A stretch of DNA of 64,000 nucleotides from Polyangiaceae bacterium (GTDB lineage Bacteria; Myxococcota_A; Polyangia; Polyangiales; Polyangiaceae). Shown piece by piece: positions 8,289 to 16,351 of the stretch. Location: the NCBI GenBank assembly GCA_019637295.1, contig JAHBVX010000010.1:240977-304976 (forward strand), written 5' to 3'. The notes below the pieces were generated by a model, which saw only the letters and a list, made by a program, of their open reading frames with translations, did not search any database and was not told the DNA's origin. How positions within the stretch are numbered: position 1 is the stretch's first letter; every line of letters starts with the position of its first letter. The translations under genes were made by a program, and so were the position numbers.

Positions 8289-9011
8289 ATGAACGTGAGC
8301 GCCGCCCCCACCGCCGAGCAACCCCGAGACCTGACCTCCCTGTGCGCGATGGTGCGCGCCGCCGCCTTCCGGCTCAAGCGCCGCCTGCCTGCTCACATCG
8401 AGGTGGAGGAGCTGATCGGCGCCGGCAATCTGGGGCTGGCCAAGGCCCTCGCCAACTGGAAGGGCGGCGAGCCGAGCCTGTTCGACGGCTACGCGCTGCG
8501 CTGCGCGGTCGGGGCCATGCTGGACGAGCTGCGCGCCGCCGACCCGCTCACGCGCACCGAGCGCGGCCTGGCCGCCAACCTGGCCGCCACCGAGCGCAAG
8601 CTCACCCGGCGGCTCGGGCGTCAGCCCGAGACCGAGGAGCTCGCCGCCGAGCTCGGTATTTCGCCCGCCGAGTTCGCGGTGCTGCGCTCGCGCACCACGC
8701 GCACGGGCCGGGTGAGCATGGGCGCGGGTGACTCGCTCCTGCCGGTGGCCAGTCCCGCCCTGCACCCCGAAGCGGAGCTCGAAGAGCACCAGCGCGCCCT
8801 GCGCTTCCGCACGGCGCTGGAGGTGCTGCCGGATCGGCTCCGGACCGTGCTGGACCTCAGCTGTGGAGACGACCTGACGTTGCGTGAGATCGGCGCCCGA
8901 CTCGGCGTGACCGAGGCGCGGGTCTGCCAGCTCCGCAAGGAGGCGGTCACCCGCCTCCGGGTGTCCTGCCGCGATACCCAGCTGCCCCCGCCGCCGGCTC
9001 AGGCGGCCTGA
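8289..9011 (+). CDS. Sigma-70 family RNA polymerase sigma factor, FliA/WhiG-like (group 3)
   Basis: The 240-residue protein has sigma region 2 (about 30-100, with VEELIGAGNLGLAKAL and a YALRCAVGAMLDELR segment typical of FliA-type factors), region 3 (LAANLAATERKLTRRLGRQPETEELA) and region 4 with a helix-turn-helix (TLREIGARLGVTEARVCQLRKEA). It directs RNA polymerase to a dedicated promoter set. No flagellar genes are in this window, so the regulon is unknown. A sigma-54-type promoter ends about 15 bases before its ATG, leaving a very short leader; a Met at residue 21 is a possible alternative start. Confidence 0.88.
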   Translation: MNVSAAPTAEQPRDLTSLCAMVRAAAFRLKRRLPAHIEVEELIGAGNLGLAKALANWKGGEPSLFDGYALRCAVGAMLDELRAADPLTRTERGLAANLAATERKLTRRLGRQPETEELAAELGISPAEFAVLRSRTTRTGRVSMGAGDSLLPVASPALHPEAELEEHQRALRFRTALEVLPDRLRTVLDLSCGDDLTLREIGARLGVTEARVCQLRKEAVTRLRVSCRDTQLPPPPAQAA

Positions 9012-9014
9012 GCC

Positions 9015-10475
9015 TCACGAGTCGCTGCTCTCCCCCGACTCCAAGCGCTTGATCACCCGGCGAAAGTTGGACGGATCGACGCCCGCGAGGCGAGCCGCCT
9101 CAGCCACGTTGCCCGACGCCATCGACAGCGCGCGGGCCACGTAGCGGCGCAGGAACTCGTCGCGCGCGTCGTTCAGAGGCACCAGCGCGCCGTCGCCGCC
9201 GGGCGTGGACAGGCGAGGCCCGGACTGGCGCAGCTGCTTGGGGAGCAGCGCGGTCGTGATGCGATCCGTGGAGCACAGCACCAACGCGCGCTCGATGACG
9301 TTCTCCAGCTCGCGGACGTTACCGGGCCAGGAGTGCTCGGAGAGCAGCTCGAGCACCTCCGGCTCGACCGAGGGCCGGGGACGCTCGAGCCGCTCGGCGT
9401 GCTTGCCCACGAAGTGCGCGACCAACCCCGGGATGTCCTCCGGGCGCTCGCGCAGCGGCGGGATCTCGACCGTCAGCACGTTCAGGCGATAGAACAGGTC
9501 TTGGCGGAAGCGCCCGGCCTCGACCTCCTTCGACAGATCCCGGTTCGTCGCGGCGATTATGCGCACGTCCACGCTCTTGGACTCGCTCGCGCCCACGGGA
9601 CGCACGGCGCCCTCCTGCAGCACGCGCAGCAGCCGAGCTTGGGTCGTCTGGGCCAGCTCGCCCACTTCGTCCAGGAAGAGGGTGCCCCCCGACGCGGTCT
9701 CGAACAGGCCGCGACGGGACGACGTGGCCCCTGTGAACGCGCCCTTCACGTGACCGAACAGCTCGCTCTCGAGCAGCGACTCGGTGAGCGCGGCGCAGTT
9801 GATGTCCACGAACGCGTGGCCGCTTCGCCGGCTCTGGCGGTGGATGGCGCGCGCCACGAGCTCCTTGCCCGTCCCGCTCTCCCCCAGCACCAAGACGGTC
9901 ACGTCCGCGGGCGCGGCCGCAGAAATCAACGTGCTCACCTGGCGCATCTCCGCTGAGTCGCCGACCAGGCCCTCGGCGCGCTGGGCCGCGGCGAGCTGGC
10001 CCTCCAGGAAGCGGTTGCGCTCGAGCAGGCGCTTGTGGGCCACCGCTCGCCGCATGGTCGGGATGAGGGTGTTCTCGGCGTCCGCGGGCTTGACGAGGTA
10101 GTCGTAGGCGCCCAGGCGCATGGCCTCTACGGCAGCGGTCACCGTCGCCCGCCCCGTCATCAGCACGAACGCGACGTCGGGCCAGCGGGACTGAGCCTCG
10201 GCCAGCAGCTCGAGGCCCGTCTTGCCCGGCATGAACACGTCCGTCAAGACGACGTCGACCACGTCCTGCCCGGCGTCGAGTCGGCGCAGGGCCTCCTCCG
10301 CGTCCGAGCAGACCTCCACGGCAAACCCCGCTCCGGACAGCGATCGAGCGACTGCCCGCCGGACCAAGGGATCGTCCTCGACCACGAAGATCCGACCCAG
10401 CGCCGACGGCGTGGAGCTTGGTGAAGGTTCCGACACCCTAGGGTCATAGTGACCTGGCTCGGGGGGTTGCTGCAA
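9015..10475 (-). CDS. NtrC-family sigma-54-dependent response regulator
   Basis: The 486-residue activator has a receiver domain (about 28-145, VEDD, acceptor Asp in [13 protein letters not shown] lysine) and an AAA+ domain with Walker A GESGTGKE, the sigma-54-contacting GAFTGA loop, Walker [11 protein letters not shown] and the arginine-finger region. A C-terminal Fis-type helix-turn-helix ([18 protein letters not shown]) follows. Phosphorylation should drive open-complex formation at sigma-54 promoters. It is convergent with the sigma factor gene and divergent from the STPK-PilZ gene, both preceded by near-identical -24/-12 sites. A GTG at residue 14 is an alternative start. Confidence 0.93.
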   Translation of the reverse strand: MQQPPEPGHYDPRVSEPSPSSTPSALGRIFVVEDDPLVRRAVARSLSGAGFAVEVCSDAEEALRRLDAGQDVVDVVLTDVFMPGKTGLELLAEAQSRWPDVAFVLMTGRATVTAAVEAMRLGAYDYLVKPADAENTLIPTMRRAVAHKRLLERNRFLEGQLAAAQRAEGLVGDSAEMRQVSTLISAAAPADVTVLVLGESGTGKELVARAIHRQSRRSGHAFVDINCAALTESLLESELFGHVKGAFTGATSSRRGLFETASGGTLFLDEVGELAQTTQARLLRVLQEGAVRPVGASESKSVDVRIIAATNRDLSKEVEAGRFRQDLFYRLNVLTVEIPPLRERPEDIPGLVAHFVGKHAERLERPRPSVEPEVLELLSEHSWPGNVRELENVIERALVLCSTDRITTALLPKQLRQSGPRLSTPGGDGALVPLNDARDEFLRRYVARALSMASGNVAEAARLAGVDPSNFRRVIKRLESGESSDS

Positions 10476-10519
10476 CCGCGTCGCATCAGAAAATACCTAC
10501 AAATCCTCGATCATCCGCC

Positions 10520-10538
10520 TCGGCCCGAATCCTGCAAA
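10520..10538 (+). promoter_or_regulatory. Sigma-54-type promoter upstream of the STPK-PilZ gene
   Basis: TCGGCCCGAATCCTGCAAA has GG at 10522-10523 and GC at 10534-10535, the exact N10 spacing. It shares GGCxCGxxTCCTGCAAAC with the site at 8257-8274. The predicted transcript would begin about 28 bases before the ATG and include the GGGAGG ribosome site. The -24 box is weaker (CGGCCC instead of TGGCAC). Confidence 0.55.
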
Positions 10539-10574
10539 CCGGGAATTGTCCACCGACCGTACCCGGGAGGCGTC

Positions 10575-11885
10575 ATGCAATCGACCCACATTGAGCCGCG
10601 CAGCAACCCAAGCCCTCCCTCCAGCTCTGGTGCCATCGATGGACGGCGCGTGATCGATGGCCGCTACGAGCTGCGTCGCTTGCTCGCCGCGGGGGGCGGC
10701 GCCGAGGTGTTCGCCGCCGAGCATCGCTTCACCAAGCGAGCCGTGGCCGTGAAGCTGCCCTTCGAGCGAGCGCGCTGTGAGCGCGTGTACCGCGAGATCG
10801 AGGCGTTGTCCCGGGTCAGCGGCGGCGGCGTCGTGGAGCTCCTCGACGCGGGCGAGGCGGACGGGCGCCCGTTCATCGTGTTCGAGCTGCTCGAGGGGCG
10901 TACCCTAGGCGGTCTGCTCGCCGCGCGAGGCAAGCTGGCCATCCAGGACGCGCTGCGGGTCGGACTCGAGCTGTCCGCGACGCTCTCGCGCTGTCACGCC
11001 GCGGGCGTGATCCACCGGGACGTCAAGCCCAGCAACGTGTTCACCACGCTGCAACCCTCGCGGCAGGTCGTGCTGCTCGATTTCGGCATCGCCAAGCTGA
11101 TGAGCGACGCGGATCCCGAGCTGGCGCTGACGCGGGAGACGTCGTTGCTCGGAACTCCCGAGTACATGGCGCCGGAGTCGCTTCTGGCGTCCCGCGACGC
11201 GGACCACCGCGTGGACGTCTATGCGCTCGGGGTCGTGCTGTACGAGTGCCTGACCGGAGCGGTGCCCTTCGACGGCAAGCACTCGGACGTGCTCTCGAAG
11301 ATCTCGATGACGGCCCCGCTGGCCGTGAGCGAGATCCGTCGAGAGACGCCGCCCGACTTCGCGCGCGTCGTCATGAGGTGCCTCAATCGACTGGCGGCCG
11401 ACCGCTTCCCGACGATGGAGGCCGTGCACTCCGCGCTGCGCGCGTGCGGCACCCTCGGCGCGGACGCCGTACACCTGCTCGCCGGCGTGGGCTCCGGCGC
11501 GAGCGGGCGGGAGGAACCCGTGACCCTGGCGGACGCGCCCGCCTCGATTCAGAACCCCGCGTCACGCCGCAAGCACACCCGCGTTCCCTACACCGCGCTG
11601 GCGCGGGTGCGCTTGGACGGCGGCCACGTGGACGGGCGGATCGAGGAGATCTCCGAGGGCGGATTCCAGTTCGTGGGCGAGCGCGCCATCGAGCGCTCGA
11701 CCTACTGCACCGTGAGGTTCGCGCTGCCCGCCAGCGGCCGCATGGTCGAGCTGCCCGCCACCAGCCGCTGGAACCGGACCGTTCGCGGGCTCAACGCGAC
11801 CGGCCTGCAGTTCGAGGCCCTCTCCGACGCAGCGCGCGACGAGATCGCCCGCTACGTCGCGCTGATGAGCGGCGCCGTTCGCTAG
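10575..11885 (+). CDS. Ser/Thr protein kinase fused to a C-terminal PilZ domain
   Basis: The 436-residue protein starts at an ATG with GGGAGG five bases before it. Residues about 30-290 are a Hanks-type kinase with the catalytic Lys in VAVKLPF, HRDVKPSN, DFGIAKL and the APE-like APES. The C-terminal 100 residues form a PilZ domain, which binds cyclic di-GMP: the arginines of RKHTR are present, while the second motif reads EISEGG, with Glu at the usual Asp/Asn position. There is no membrane segment. The fusion suggests that c-di-GMP tunes kinase activity. It opens a run of c-di-GMP genes (EAL, GGDEF, PilZ) on the same strand. Confidence 0.9.
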   Translation: MQSTHIEPRSNPSPPSSSGAIDGRRVIDGRYELRRLLAAGGGAEVFAAEHRFTKRAVAVKLPFERARCERVYREIEALSRVSGGGVVELLDAGEADGRPFIVFELLEGRTLGGLLAARGKLAIQDALRVGLELSATLSRCHAAGVIHRDVKPSNVFTTLQPSRQVVLLDFGIAKLMSDADPELALTRETSLLGTPEYMAPESLLASRDADHRVDVYALGVVLYECLTGAVPFDGKHSDVLSKISMTAPLAVSEIRRETPPDFARVVMRCLNRLAADRFPTMEAVHSALRACGTLGADAVHLLAGVGSGASGREEPVTLADAPASIQNPASRRKHTRVPYTALARVRLDGGHVDGRIEEISEGGFQFVGERAIERSTYCTVRFALPASGRMVELPATSRWNRTVRGLNATGLQFEALSDAARDEIARYVALMSGAVR

Positions 11886-11939
11886 CTCGAGCCCGTGGTG
11901 ATGAGTGTCCCCCCTTCAGCAATCCCCCCAGGTGCCGTT

Positions 11940-13160
11940 ATGACGAGTATGGCGAGTGCAAGAGTGATCGGAGTCTCGGAGAGCGTCGAGCGACACGATA
12001 CGCCGAGTTCGCTGCGGGCGCCCGCGGCGGTGCTGGTGGTGGATGACGACGAGATCCTGCTGCGGGGCGTGACCCGCATGCTCCGCGCCAAGGGGTTCGT
12101 CGTCTCGAGCGCCAACAATGGCCAGGACGCCCTGAAGCTGGCATCGAGCCAGCGCTTCGACGTGGTGCTGAGCGACATCTCCATGCCCGAGCTCGACGGG
12201 GTGCAGTTGCTCCGTCGCCTGCGGGACGTGGACATGCACGTCCCGGTGGTGCTCATCACGGGCGAGCCCACGGTTTCTACCGCCGCGGCCGCGATGGAGT
12301 ATGGCGCCTTCCGCTATCTGACCAAGCCTGTGGACCCGGATTCACTGCTCGCCGTCGTCGAGCGGGCCGTCAGCTACCACCGCATGGCTCGCATGAAGGA
12401 GCGCGCGGCGGACCTGCTCGGCGTCTCCGCCGGGCCCGGCGACCGCGTGACCCTCGAGGTCGGCTTCGCGCGAGCGCTCGAGTCCCTGTGGATGGCCTTC
12501 CAGCCGATCGTCGAGGTGCGGACCCGCAGCGTGTACGGCTACGAGGCGTTGATGCGCAGTCGCGAGCCGAGCCTGCCGCACCCGGGCGCCGTGCTCGACG
12601 CCGCCGAGCGGCTCGACACGCTCGACGTGCTCGGTCGCACCGCGCGCGAGCTGGCCGCGGCGCCCGTGGCTTCGACTGAAGCCGCCGGGTTCCTCTTCGT
12701 GAACCTGCACGTGACCGATCTGCTCGATCCCACGCTGACCTCGCCGGACAGCGCGCTGTCCAAGATCGCGTCTCGGGTCGTGCTCGAGATCACCGAGCGC
12801 GCGGCGCTCGACAAGGTGAGCAACATCCACGAGCGGCTGACTGCGCTTCGGCGTATGGGCTTTCGCATCGCGGTGGACGACCTGGGCGCCGGCTACGCGG
12901 GGCTCACCAGCTTCGCGCTGCTCGAGCCCGAGGTGGTCAAGCTCGACATGTCCCTGGTGCGTGACATCGACAAGAGCTCGACCAAGCAGAAGGTGGTCCG
13001 CTCGATGACCAGCCTGTCTCAAGACATGGGCATGCTGGTGGTGGCCGAGGGCGTGGAGACCCCGGCCGAGCGCGACACGCTGGAGGCCTTGGGCTGTGAC
13101 CTGCTCCAGGGCTACTTCTTCGCCAAGCCCGGGCCGCCGTTCCCCGGCGTGAGGTGGTGA
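11940..13160 (+). CDS. Response regulator with EAL c-di-GMP phosphodiesterase domain
   Basis: The protein joins a receiver domain (VDDDE, acceptor Asp in VLSDISMPE, KPVD lysine) to an EAL domain of about 240 residues. The EAL domain keeps YEALMR, FVNLH, EITE, DDLGAGYAG, KLDMSL, VAEGVE and QGYFF, so the metal and substrate residues appear intact and it should hydrolyse c-di-GMP to pGpG. Several starts are possible: GTG 11895, ATG 11901, and ATG 11940, which I prefer because AGGTG stands just before it. It follows the STPK-PilZ gene and abuts the FHA-GGDEF gene three bases later, pairing degradation and synthesis. Confidence 0.9.
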   Translation: MTSMASARVIGVSESVERHDTPSSLRAPAAVLVVDDDEILLRGVTRMLRAKGFVVSSANNGQDALKLASSQRFDVVLSDISMPELDGVQLLRRLRDVDMHVPVVLITGEPTVSTAAAAMEYGAFRYLTKPVDPDSLLAVVERAVSYHRMARMKERAADLLGVSAGPGDRVTLEVGFARALESLWMAFQPIVEVRTRSVYGYEALMRSREPSLPHPGAVLDAAERLDTLDVLGRTARELAAAPVASTEAAGFLFVNLHVTDLLDPTLTSPDSALSKIASRVVLEITERAALDKVSNIHERLTALRRMGFRIAVDDLGAGYAGLTSFALLEPEVVKLDMSLVRDIDKSSTKQKVVRSMTSLSQDMGMLVVAEGVETPAERDTLEALGCDLLQGYFFAKPGPPFPGVRW

Positions 13161-13163
13161 GTC

Positions 13164-14444
13164 ATGGCCCGCTCGAACTCTGCCGCGCCGTCCGCTCCCG
13201 CTCCCGCTCCCGGCTCTCGGGTCGCGACAACCGACGCGCGGGCCAAGGCCGACCTGCACCTCGCGCGGACCGTCCCGGAGATGCCCGCGGTTCGCGGCTC
13301 CGGCGTGGGCCCCGTCCGCATCGAGACGCGGCCCGCGACGCCCGCGGCTGGCCGGAGAGCAGCGGGGCCGCCGCCCCCCGCGGTGACCCGGCCCGAGCTG
13401 CCCGCGGCCGGCGCGGTCCGGCCCAGCCCTCCCCCCCGCGCGCAGGGCCTCCCCGCCATGCCGGCCGTGCGCCCAGGTGGCCGGGGCATGCCCCCCCGCG
13501 CACCGACTCGCTCCGAGATGCCCGCGGTTCGCGAGCTGCCCGTCGAGCCGACCTTCGAGCTCGAGGGTGATCGCATCACCCGCATCAGCGACGCGCCCGC
13601 GGCCGTCAGCGCTCGGGACCGCTCGCTGCTTTTGCGACTGGACGGCACCTTCGGCGGCGAGCTCGTCAGTCTGGGCACCGAGGCCGTCACCATCGGCCGG
13701 GATCAGGACAACACCCTGGTGGTCGACGACGCCGGGGTCAGCCGGCGCCACGTCAGGATCCGCTGGCTGCGCGGCCGCCACGTGCTCGAGGACGGCCAGT
13801 CCAAGAACGGCACCTACGTGCGGGGTCGGCGCGTGAGCGAGGCCGCGCTCGCTGACGGCGACATCATTCAGCTCGGACCCCGCGTCTGCTTGCGCTACAC
13901 CGTCACGGACGAGCTGCACGAGCGACTGCTCCGTCAGCTGTACGAGTCCAGCACCCTCGACGCCCTCACCAACATCGGGAATCGTCGCTACTTCGAGAGC
14001 CGGCTGGCGTCGGAGCTCTCCTATGCCAAGCGTCACGGCTCGGAGCTCTCGGTCGTCATCTTCGACATCGACCACTTCAAGCGCGTCAACGACACGCATG
14101 GGCATTTGGTTGGCGACAACGTGATCCGTCACGTGGCCCGGATCGCGCGCGAGGAACTGCGCAGCGAGGACGTCCTGGCGCGCTACGGGGGCGAGGAGTT
14201 CGTCGCCCTGCTCCGGCACACGGATCTGAAAGGGGCGGTGTGCGTCGCCGACCGGATCCGCGCTACCGTCGCCGTCTTGCCGATAGGAGCCGAGCGGGTC
14301 TCGGTCACCGTCAGTGGGGGCTGTGCTTCCCTCGCCGAGCGTGAGCCGAGCGATGGCGCTGCGCTCTTGGCCCGCGCGGACGAGCGCCTGTACCTGGCCA
14401 AGTCCGGTGGGCGCAACCGCGTCGTGGGTCGGGACGCGGGCTGA
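13164..14444 (+). CDS. FHA-GGDEF diguanylate cyclase with Pro-rich N-terminus
   Basis: The 426-residue protein has a disordered Pro/Ala/Arg-rich N-terminus (1-130) with repeated EMPAVR/AMPAVR/ELPAA units. A forkhead-associated domain follows (about 150-250; IGRDQDN, SRRHVRI, SKNGTYV), then a GGDEF domain with the active signature GGEEF and an RSED inhibitory site five residues before it (RxxD). It should make c-di-GMP with product inhibition, and the FHA part would recruit it to a phosphothreonine protein. The kinase two genes upstream is an obvious candidate partner; that is inference. Confidence 0.92.
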   Translation: MARSNSAAPSAPAPAPGSRVATTDARAKADLHLARTVPEMPAVRGSGVGPVRIETRPATPAAGRRAAGPPPPAVTRPELPAAGAVRPSPPPRAQGLPAMPAVRPGGRGMPPRAPTRSEMPAVRELPVEPTFELEGDRITRISDAPAAVSARDRSLLLRLDGTFGGELVSLGTEAVTIGRDQDNTLVVDDAGVSRRHVRIRWLRGRHVLEDGQSKNGTYVRGRRVSEAALADGDIIQLGPRVCLRYTVTDELHERLLRQLYESSTLDALTNIGNRRYFESRLASELSYAKRHGSELSVVIFDIDHFKRVNDTHGHLVGDNVIRHVARIAREELRSEDVLARYGGEEFVALLRHTDLKGAVCVADRIRATVAVLPIGAERVSVTVSGGCASLAEREPSDGAALLARADERLYLAKSGGRNRVVGRDAG

Positions 14445-14497
14445 GAAATTCGCACGCCAGGCCTCAAGAGTCTGCACGAGCTTCCGTTGAACAGAGC

Positions 14498-15889
14498 ATG
14501 ACCACGCAGCACACGGCCCTCATCGTCACCCTCTTGATGGCGACGCCAGCGCTCGCCCAGCAGCCGCCCAGCGTCACGCGCCCCACCCTGGTGGGCGGAG
14601 CCGCCACTCAGCACGCGGGCTTCACCACCGCGGGCAACGAGGGAGCGACCTGGAAGCTCCCCGGAGGACCTACCGTGCGCGCGGAGCCCAACACGGCGCT
14701 GCGCGTGCTCCACAGCCCCCAGCCGCTGATGCTCGGCCCCGGCGCAGCGACTCAGGGCTACACCGTCGTGCTGCGCTCCGGCCGCTTGTTCATCGACGTG
14801 CCCGAGAAGGCGAAGAGCGCGGTCGTGCTCGCGGCGCCGCGAGGCCTGACGGCGATCGTCAAGAGCGGTAGCACCGGCGTCTCGGCCGAGCCCGAGCGCA
14901 CCTCCATCGCCAACCTGCGCGGCGAGCTCAGCACGTCTCAGGGCGGAGGCGCGTATCAAGCGCTGGCGACAGACCGGGTGCTGCGCATCGGCGCCGACGG
15001 ACTCGTCCTGAGCGACATGACTCCCGCGCCCGGCTGGGTGCGCGGCGAGCGCATCCTCGTGGCCGCGTCCGGTCCCGCACGACTGTCCCGCCTCAGCTGG
15101 CAGCCCGTCGAGAGCGCCGCGGGTTACCAGATCGACGTCGTGTCGGCGCAAGGGGGCCTGGTCGCGAGCACGCAGACGACGGCCGCTCGCTTGGGTAGCT
15201 CGATCCCGGGGCTCGAGCCGGGCAGCTACCTCGTGCGCATCGCTTCCCGCGACGACGCGGGGCTGCCCAGCAGCCGCGCTTTCGAGGCGCCGGTCCGGGT
15301 GCTCGGGTGCGAGTTGCCGGAGGGGGCCTTCGTGGACGAGCGAGGCACGCTGCGCCTCGGCAAGCAGCAGAAGGCCAGGTTCGTCGGCGTCGAGGGGCTG
15401 CAGATGACCTACGCCACGGACGGCACCTTCGTGCGCGCCTCCGGCCAGGTAGGGCTGTTCCGGGGTAAGCCGACGACGGCCTACTTCCGCTTCCCGGACA
15501 GCTACGAGCTCACCCAGGTACAGCTCGCCCCCCGTGACCTCGCGGCCAAGGTAGAGATCGGACCCTCGGCCGCGGTCTGGCCGCGCGACAAGCTCTCGAT
15601 CCGCATCCGCGCGGTGAGCACGGCCGGCGAGCAGGTCCCCGCATGGCTCGAGCTCGCCCCCACGGTGCTGCTCGGTATCGACGAGCTGGACGTGAAGTTC
15701 ACTCGCAACGGGCCCTGGCTCGAGGCCAGCCTGCCGCCGCAGTCCGGCCCGGGCCCCTGGGTCGTGCGCGTGGAGGTCACCGACCAGTTCGGCAACTACC
15801 TCGGACGCGACTTCCTGGAGGTGGCGCACGCACCGACCAAGCAGGCGAAGAAGCCCCCGAGCTCGGAACAGAGAGTGACCCAGCGATGA
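14498..15889 (+). CDS. Secreted FecR-domain protein
   Basis: The 463-residue protein starts with a Sec signal peptide ending near ATPALAQ. Residues about 40-190 resemble a FecR domain (TWKLPGGPTVRAEPNTALRV, then LRSGRLFIDV and a repeated beta pattern). A fibronectin-like region follows (LSWQPVESAAGYQIDV to YLVRIASRDDAG), with further beta-rich sequence to the end. FecR domains normally sense or transmit periplasmic signals to anti-sigma factors, but no anti-sigma gene is adjacent. It overlaps the following PilZ gene by four bases (ATGA), so an envelope structure and a c-di-GMP reader are made together. Confidence 0.72.
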   Translation: MTTQHTALIVTLLMATPALAQQPPSVTRPTLVGGAATQHAGFTTAGNEGATWKLPGGPTVRAEPNTALRVLHSPQPLMLGPGAATQGYTVVLRSGRLFIDVPEKAKSAVVLAAPRGLTAIVKSGSTGVSAEPERTSIANLRGELSTSQGGGAYQALATDRVLRIGADGLVLSDMTPAPGWVRGERILVAASGPARLSRLSWQPVESAAGYQIDVVSAQGGLVASTQTTAARLGSSIPGLEPGSYLVRIASRDDAGLPSSRAFEAPVRVLGCELPEGAFVDERGTLRLGKQQKARFVGVEGLQMTYATDGTFVRASGQVGLFRGKPTTAYFRFPDSYELTQVQLAPRDLAAKVEIGPSAAVWPRDKLSIRIRAVSTAGEQVPAWLELAPTVLLGIDELDVKFTRNGPWLEASLPPQSGPGPWVVRVEVTDQFGNYLGRDFLEVAHAPTKQAKKPPSSEQRVTQR

Positions 15890-16329
15890 AAGGTACGCAC
15901 CCGATGACGACCGCACACACGCAAGCCAGAGACGTCCAAGACGTGGCCGCCATTCGACTCCTCTCGGAGGCACCGGGCCTCGAGAATCGCCGCAACCACG
16001 CGCGCTTCGGCGTGGAGCTGGACGTGACCTTCGCCAGTGACCACAACTTCTACCAAGGGTTCACCGAGAACCTCTCGGTGGGCGGCATCTTCGTCGCTAC
16101 CCACACGCTGAAGGCCGTAGGGTCGAAGGTGGAAATCTGCCTCTTCGTCAACGGAGACAGCGAGCCCATTCGGTGCTCGGGCGAGGTGCGCTGGGTGCGG
16201 GTGTACAACGAGCACAACAACGTGCCGCCGGGCATGGGCATTCGGTTCGTCGACCTGCCAGACTCCGCGGCCAGCGCCATCGAGGCCTTCCTGGCGCGAC
16301 GCGACCCCATCTTCTACGACGACGAGTGA
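15886..16329 (+). CDS. PilZ-domain c-di-GMP effector, myxobacterial type
   Basis: The 147-residue protein is essentially one PilZ domain with both ligand motifs intact: RNHAR (RxxxR) and NLSVGG (NxSxxG). The long loop and the PGMGIRFVDLP end resemble a PilZ subfamily expanded in Myxococcus. The ATG overlaps the stop of the FecR-domain gene; an inner Met at 15904 is an alternative. It probably couples c-di-GMP levels, set by the EAL and GGDEF genes upstream, to an output such as motility or surface material. The partner is unknown. Confidence 0.85.
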   Translation: MKGTHPMTTAHTQARDVQDVAAIRLLSEAPGLENRRNHARFGVELDVTFASDHNFYQGFTENLSVGGIFVATHTLKAVGSKVEICLFVNGDSEPIRCSGEVRWVRVYNEHNNVPPGMGIRFVDLPDSAASAIEAFLARRDPIFYDDE

Positions 16330-16351
16330 CGGAGGTGTCGCAGGCGTCCCC

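Noticed and set aside
10455..10471. A second -24/-12-like site (TGGCTC...GTTGCT) near the NtrC start
   Set aside because: GG and GC are separated by 11 rather than 10 bases, and it overlaps the coding start; the site at 10520-10538 fits better.
12342..14477. A 711-codon minus-strand open frame opposite REC-EAL and FHA-GGDEF
   Set aside because: Both plus-strand genes have full domain signatures; the antisense frame has none and reflects high GC content.
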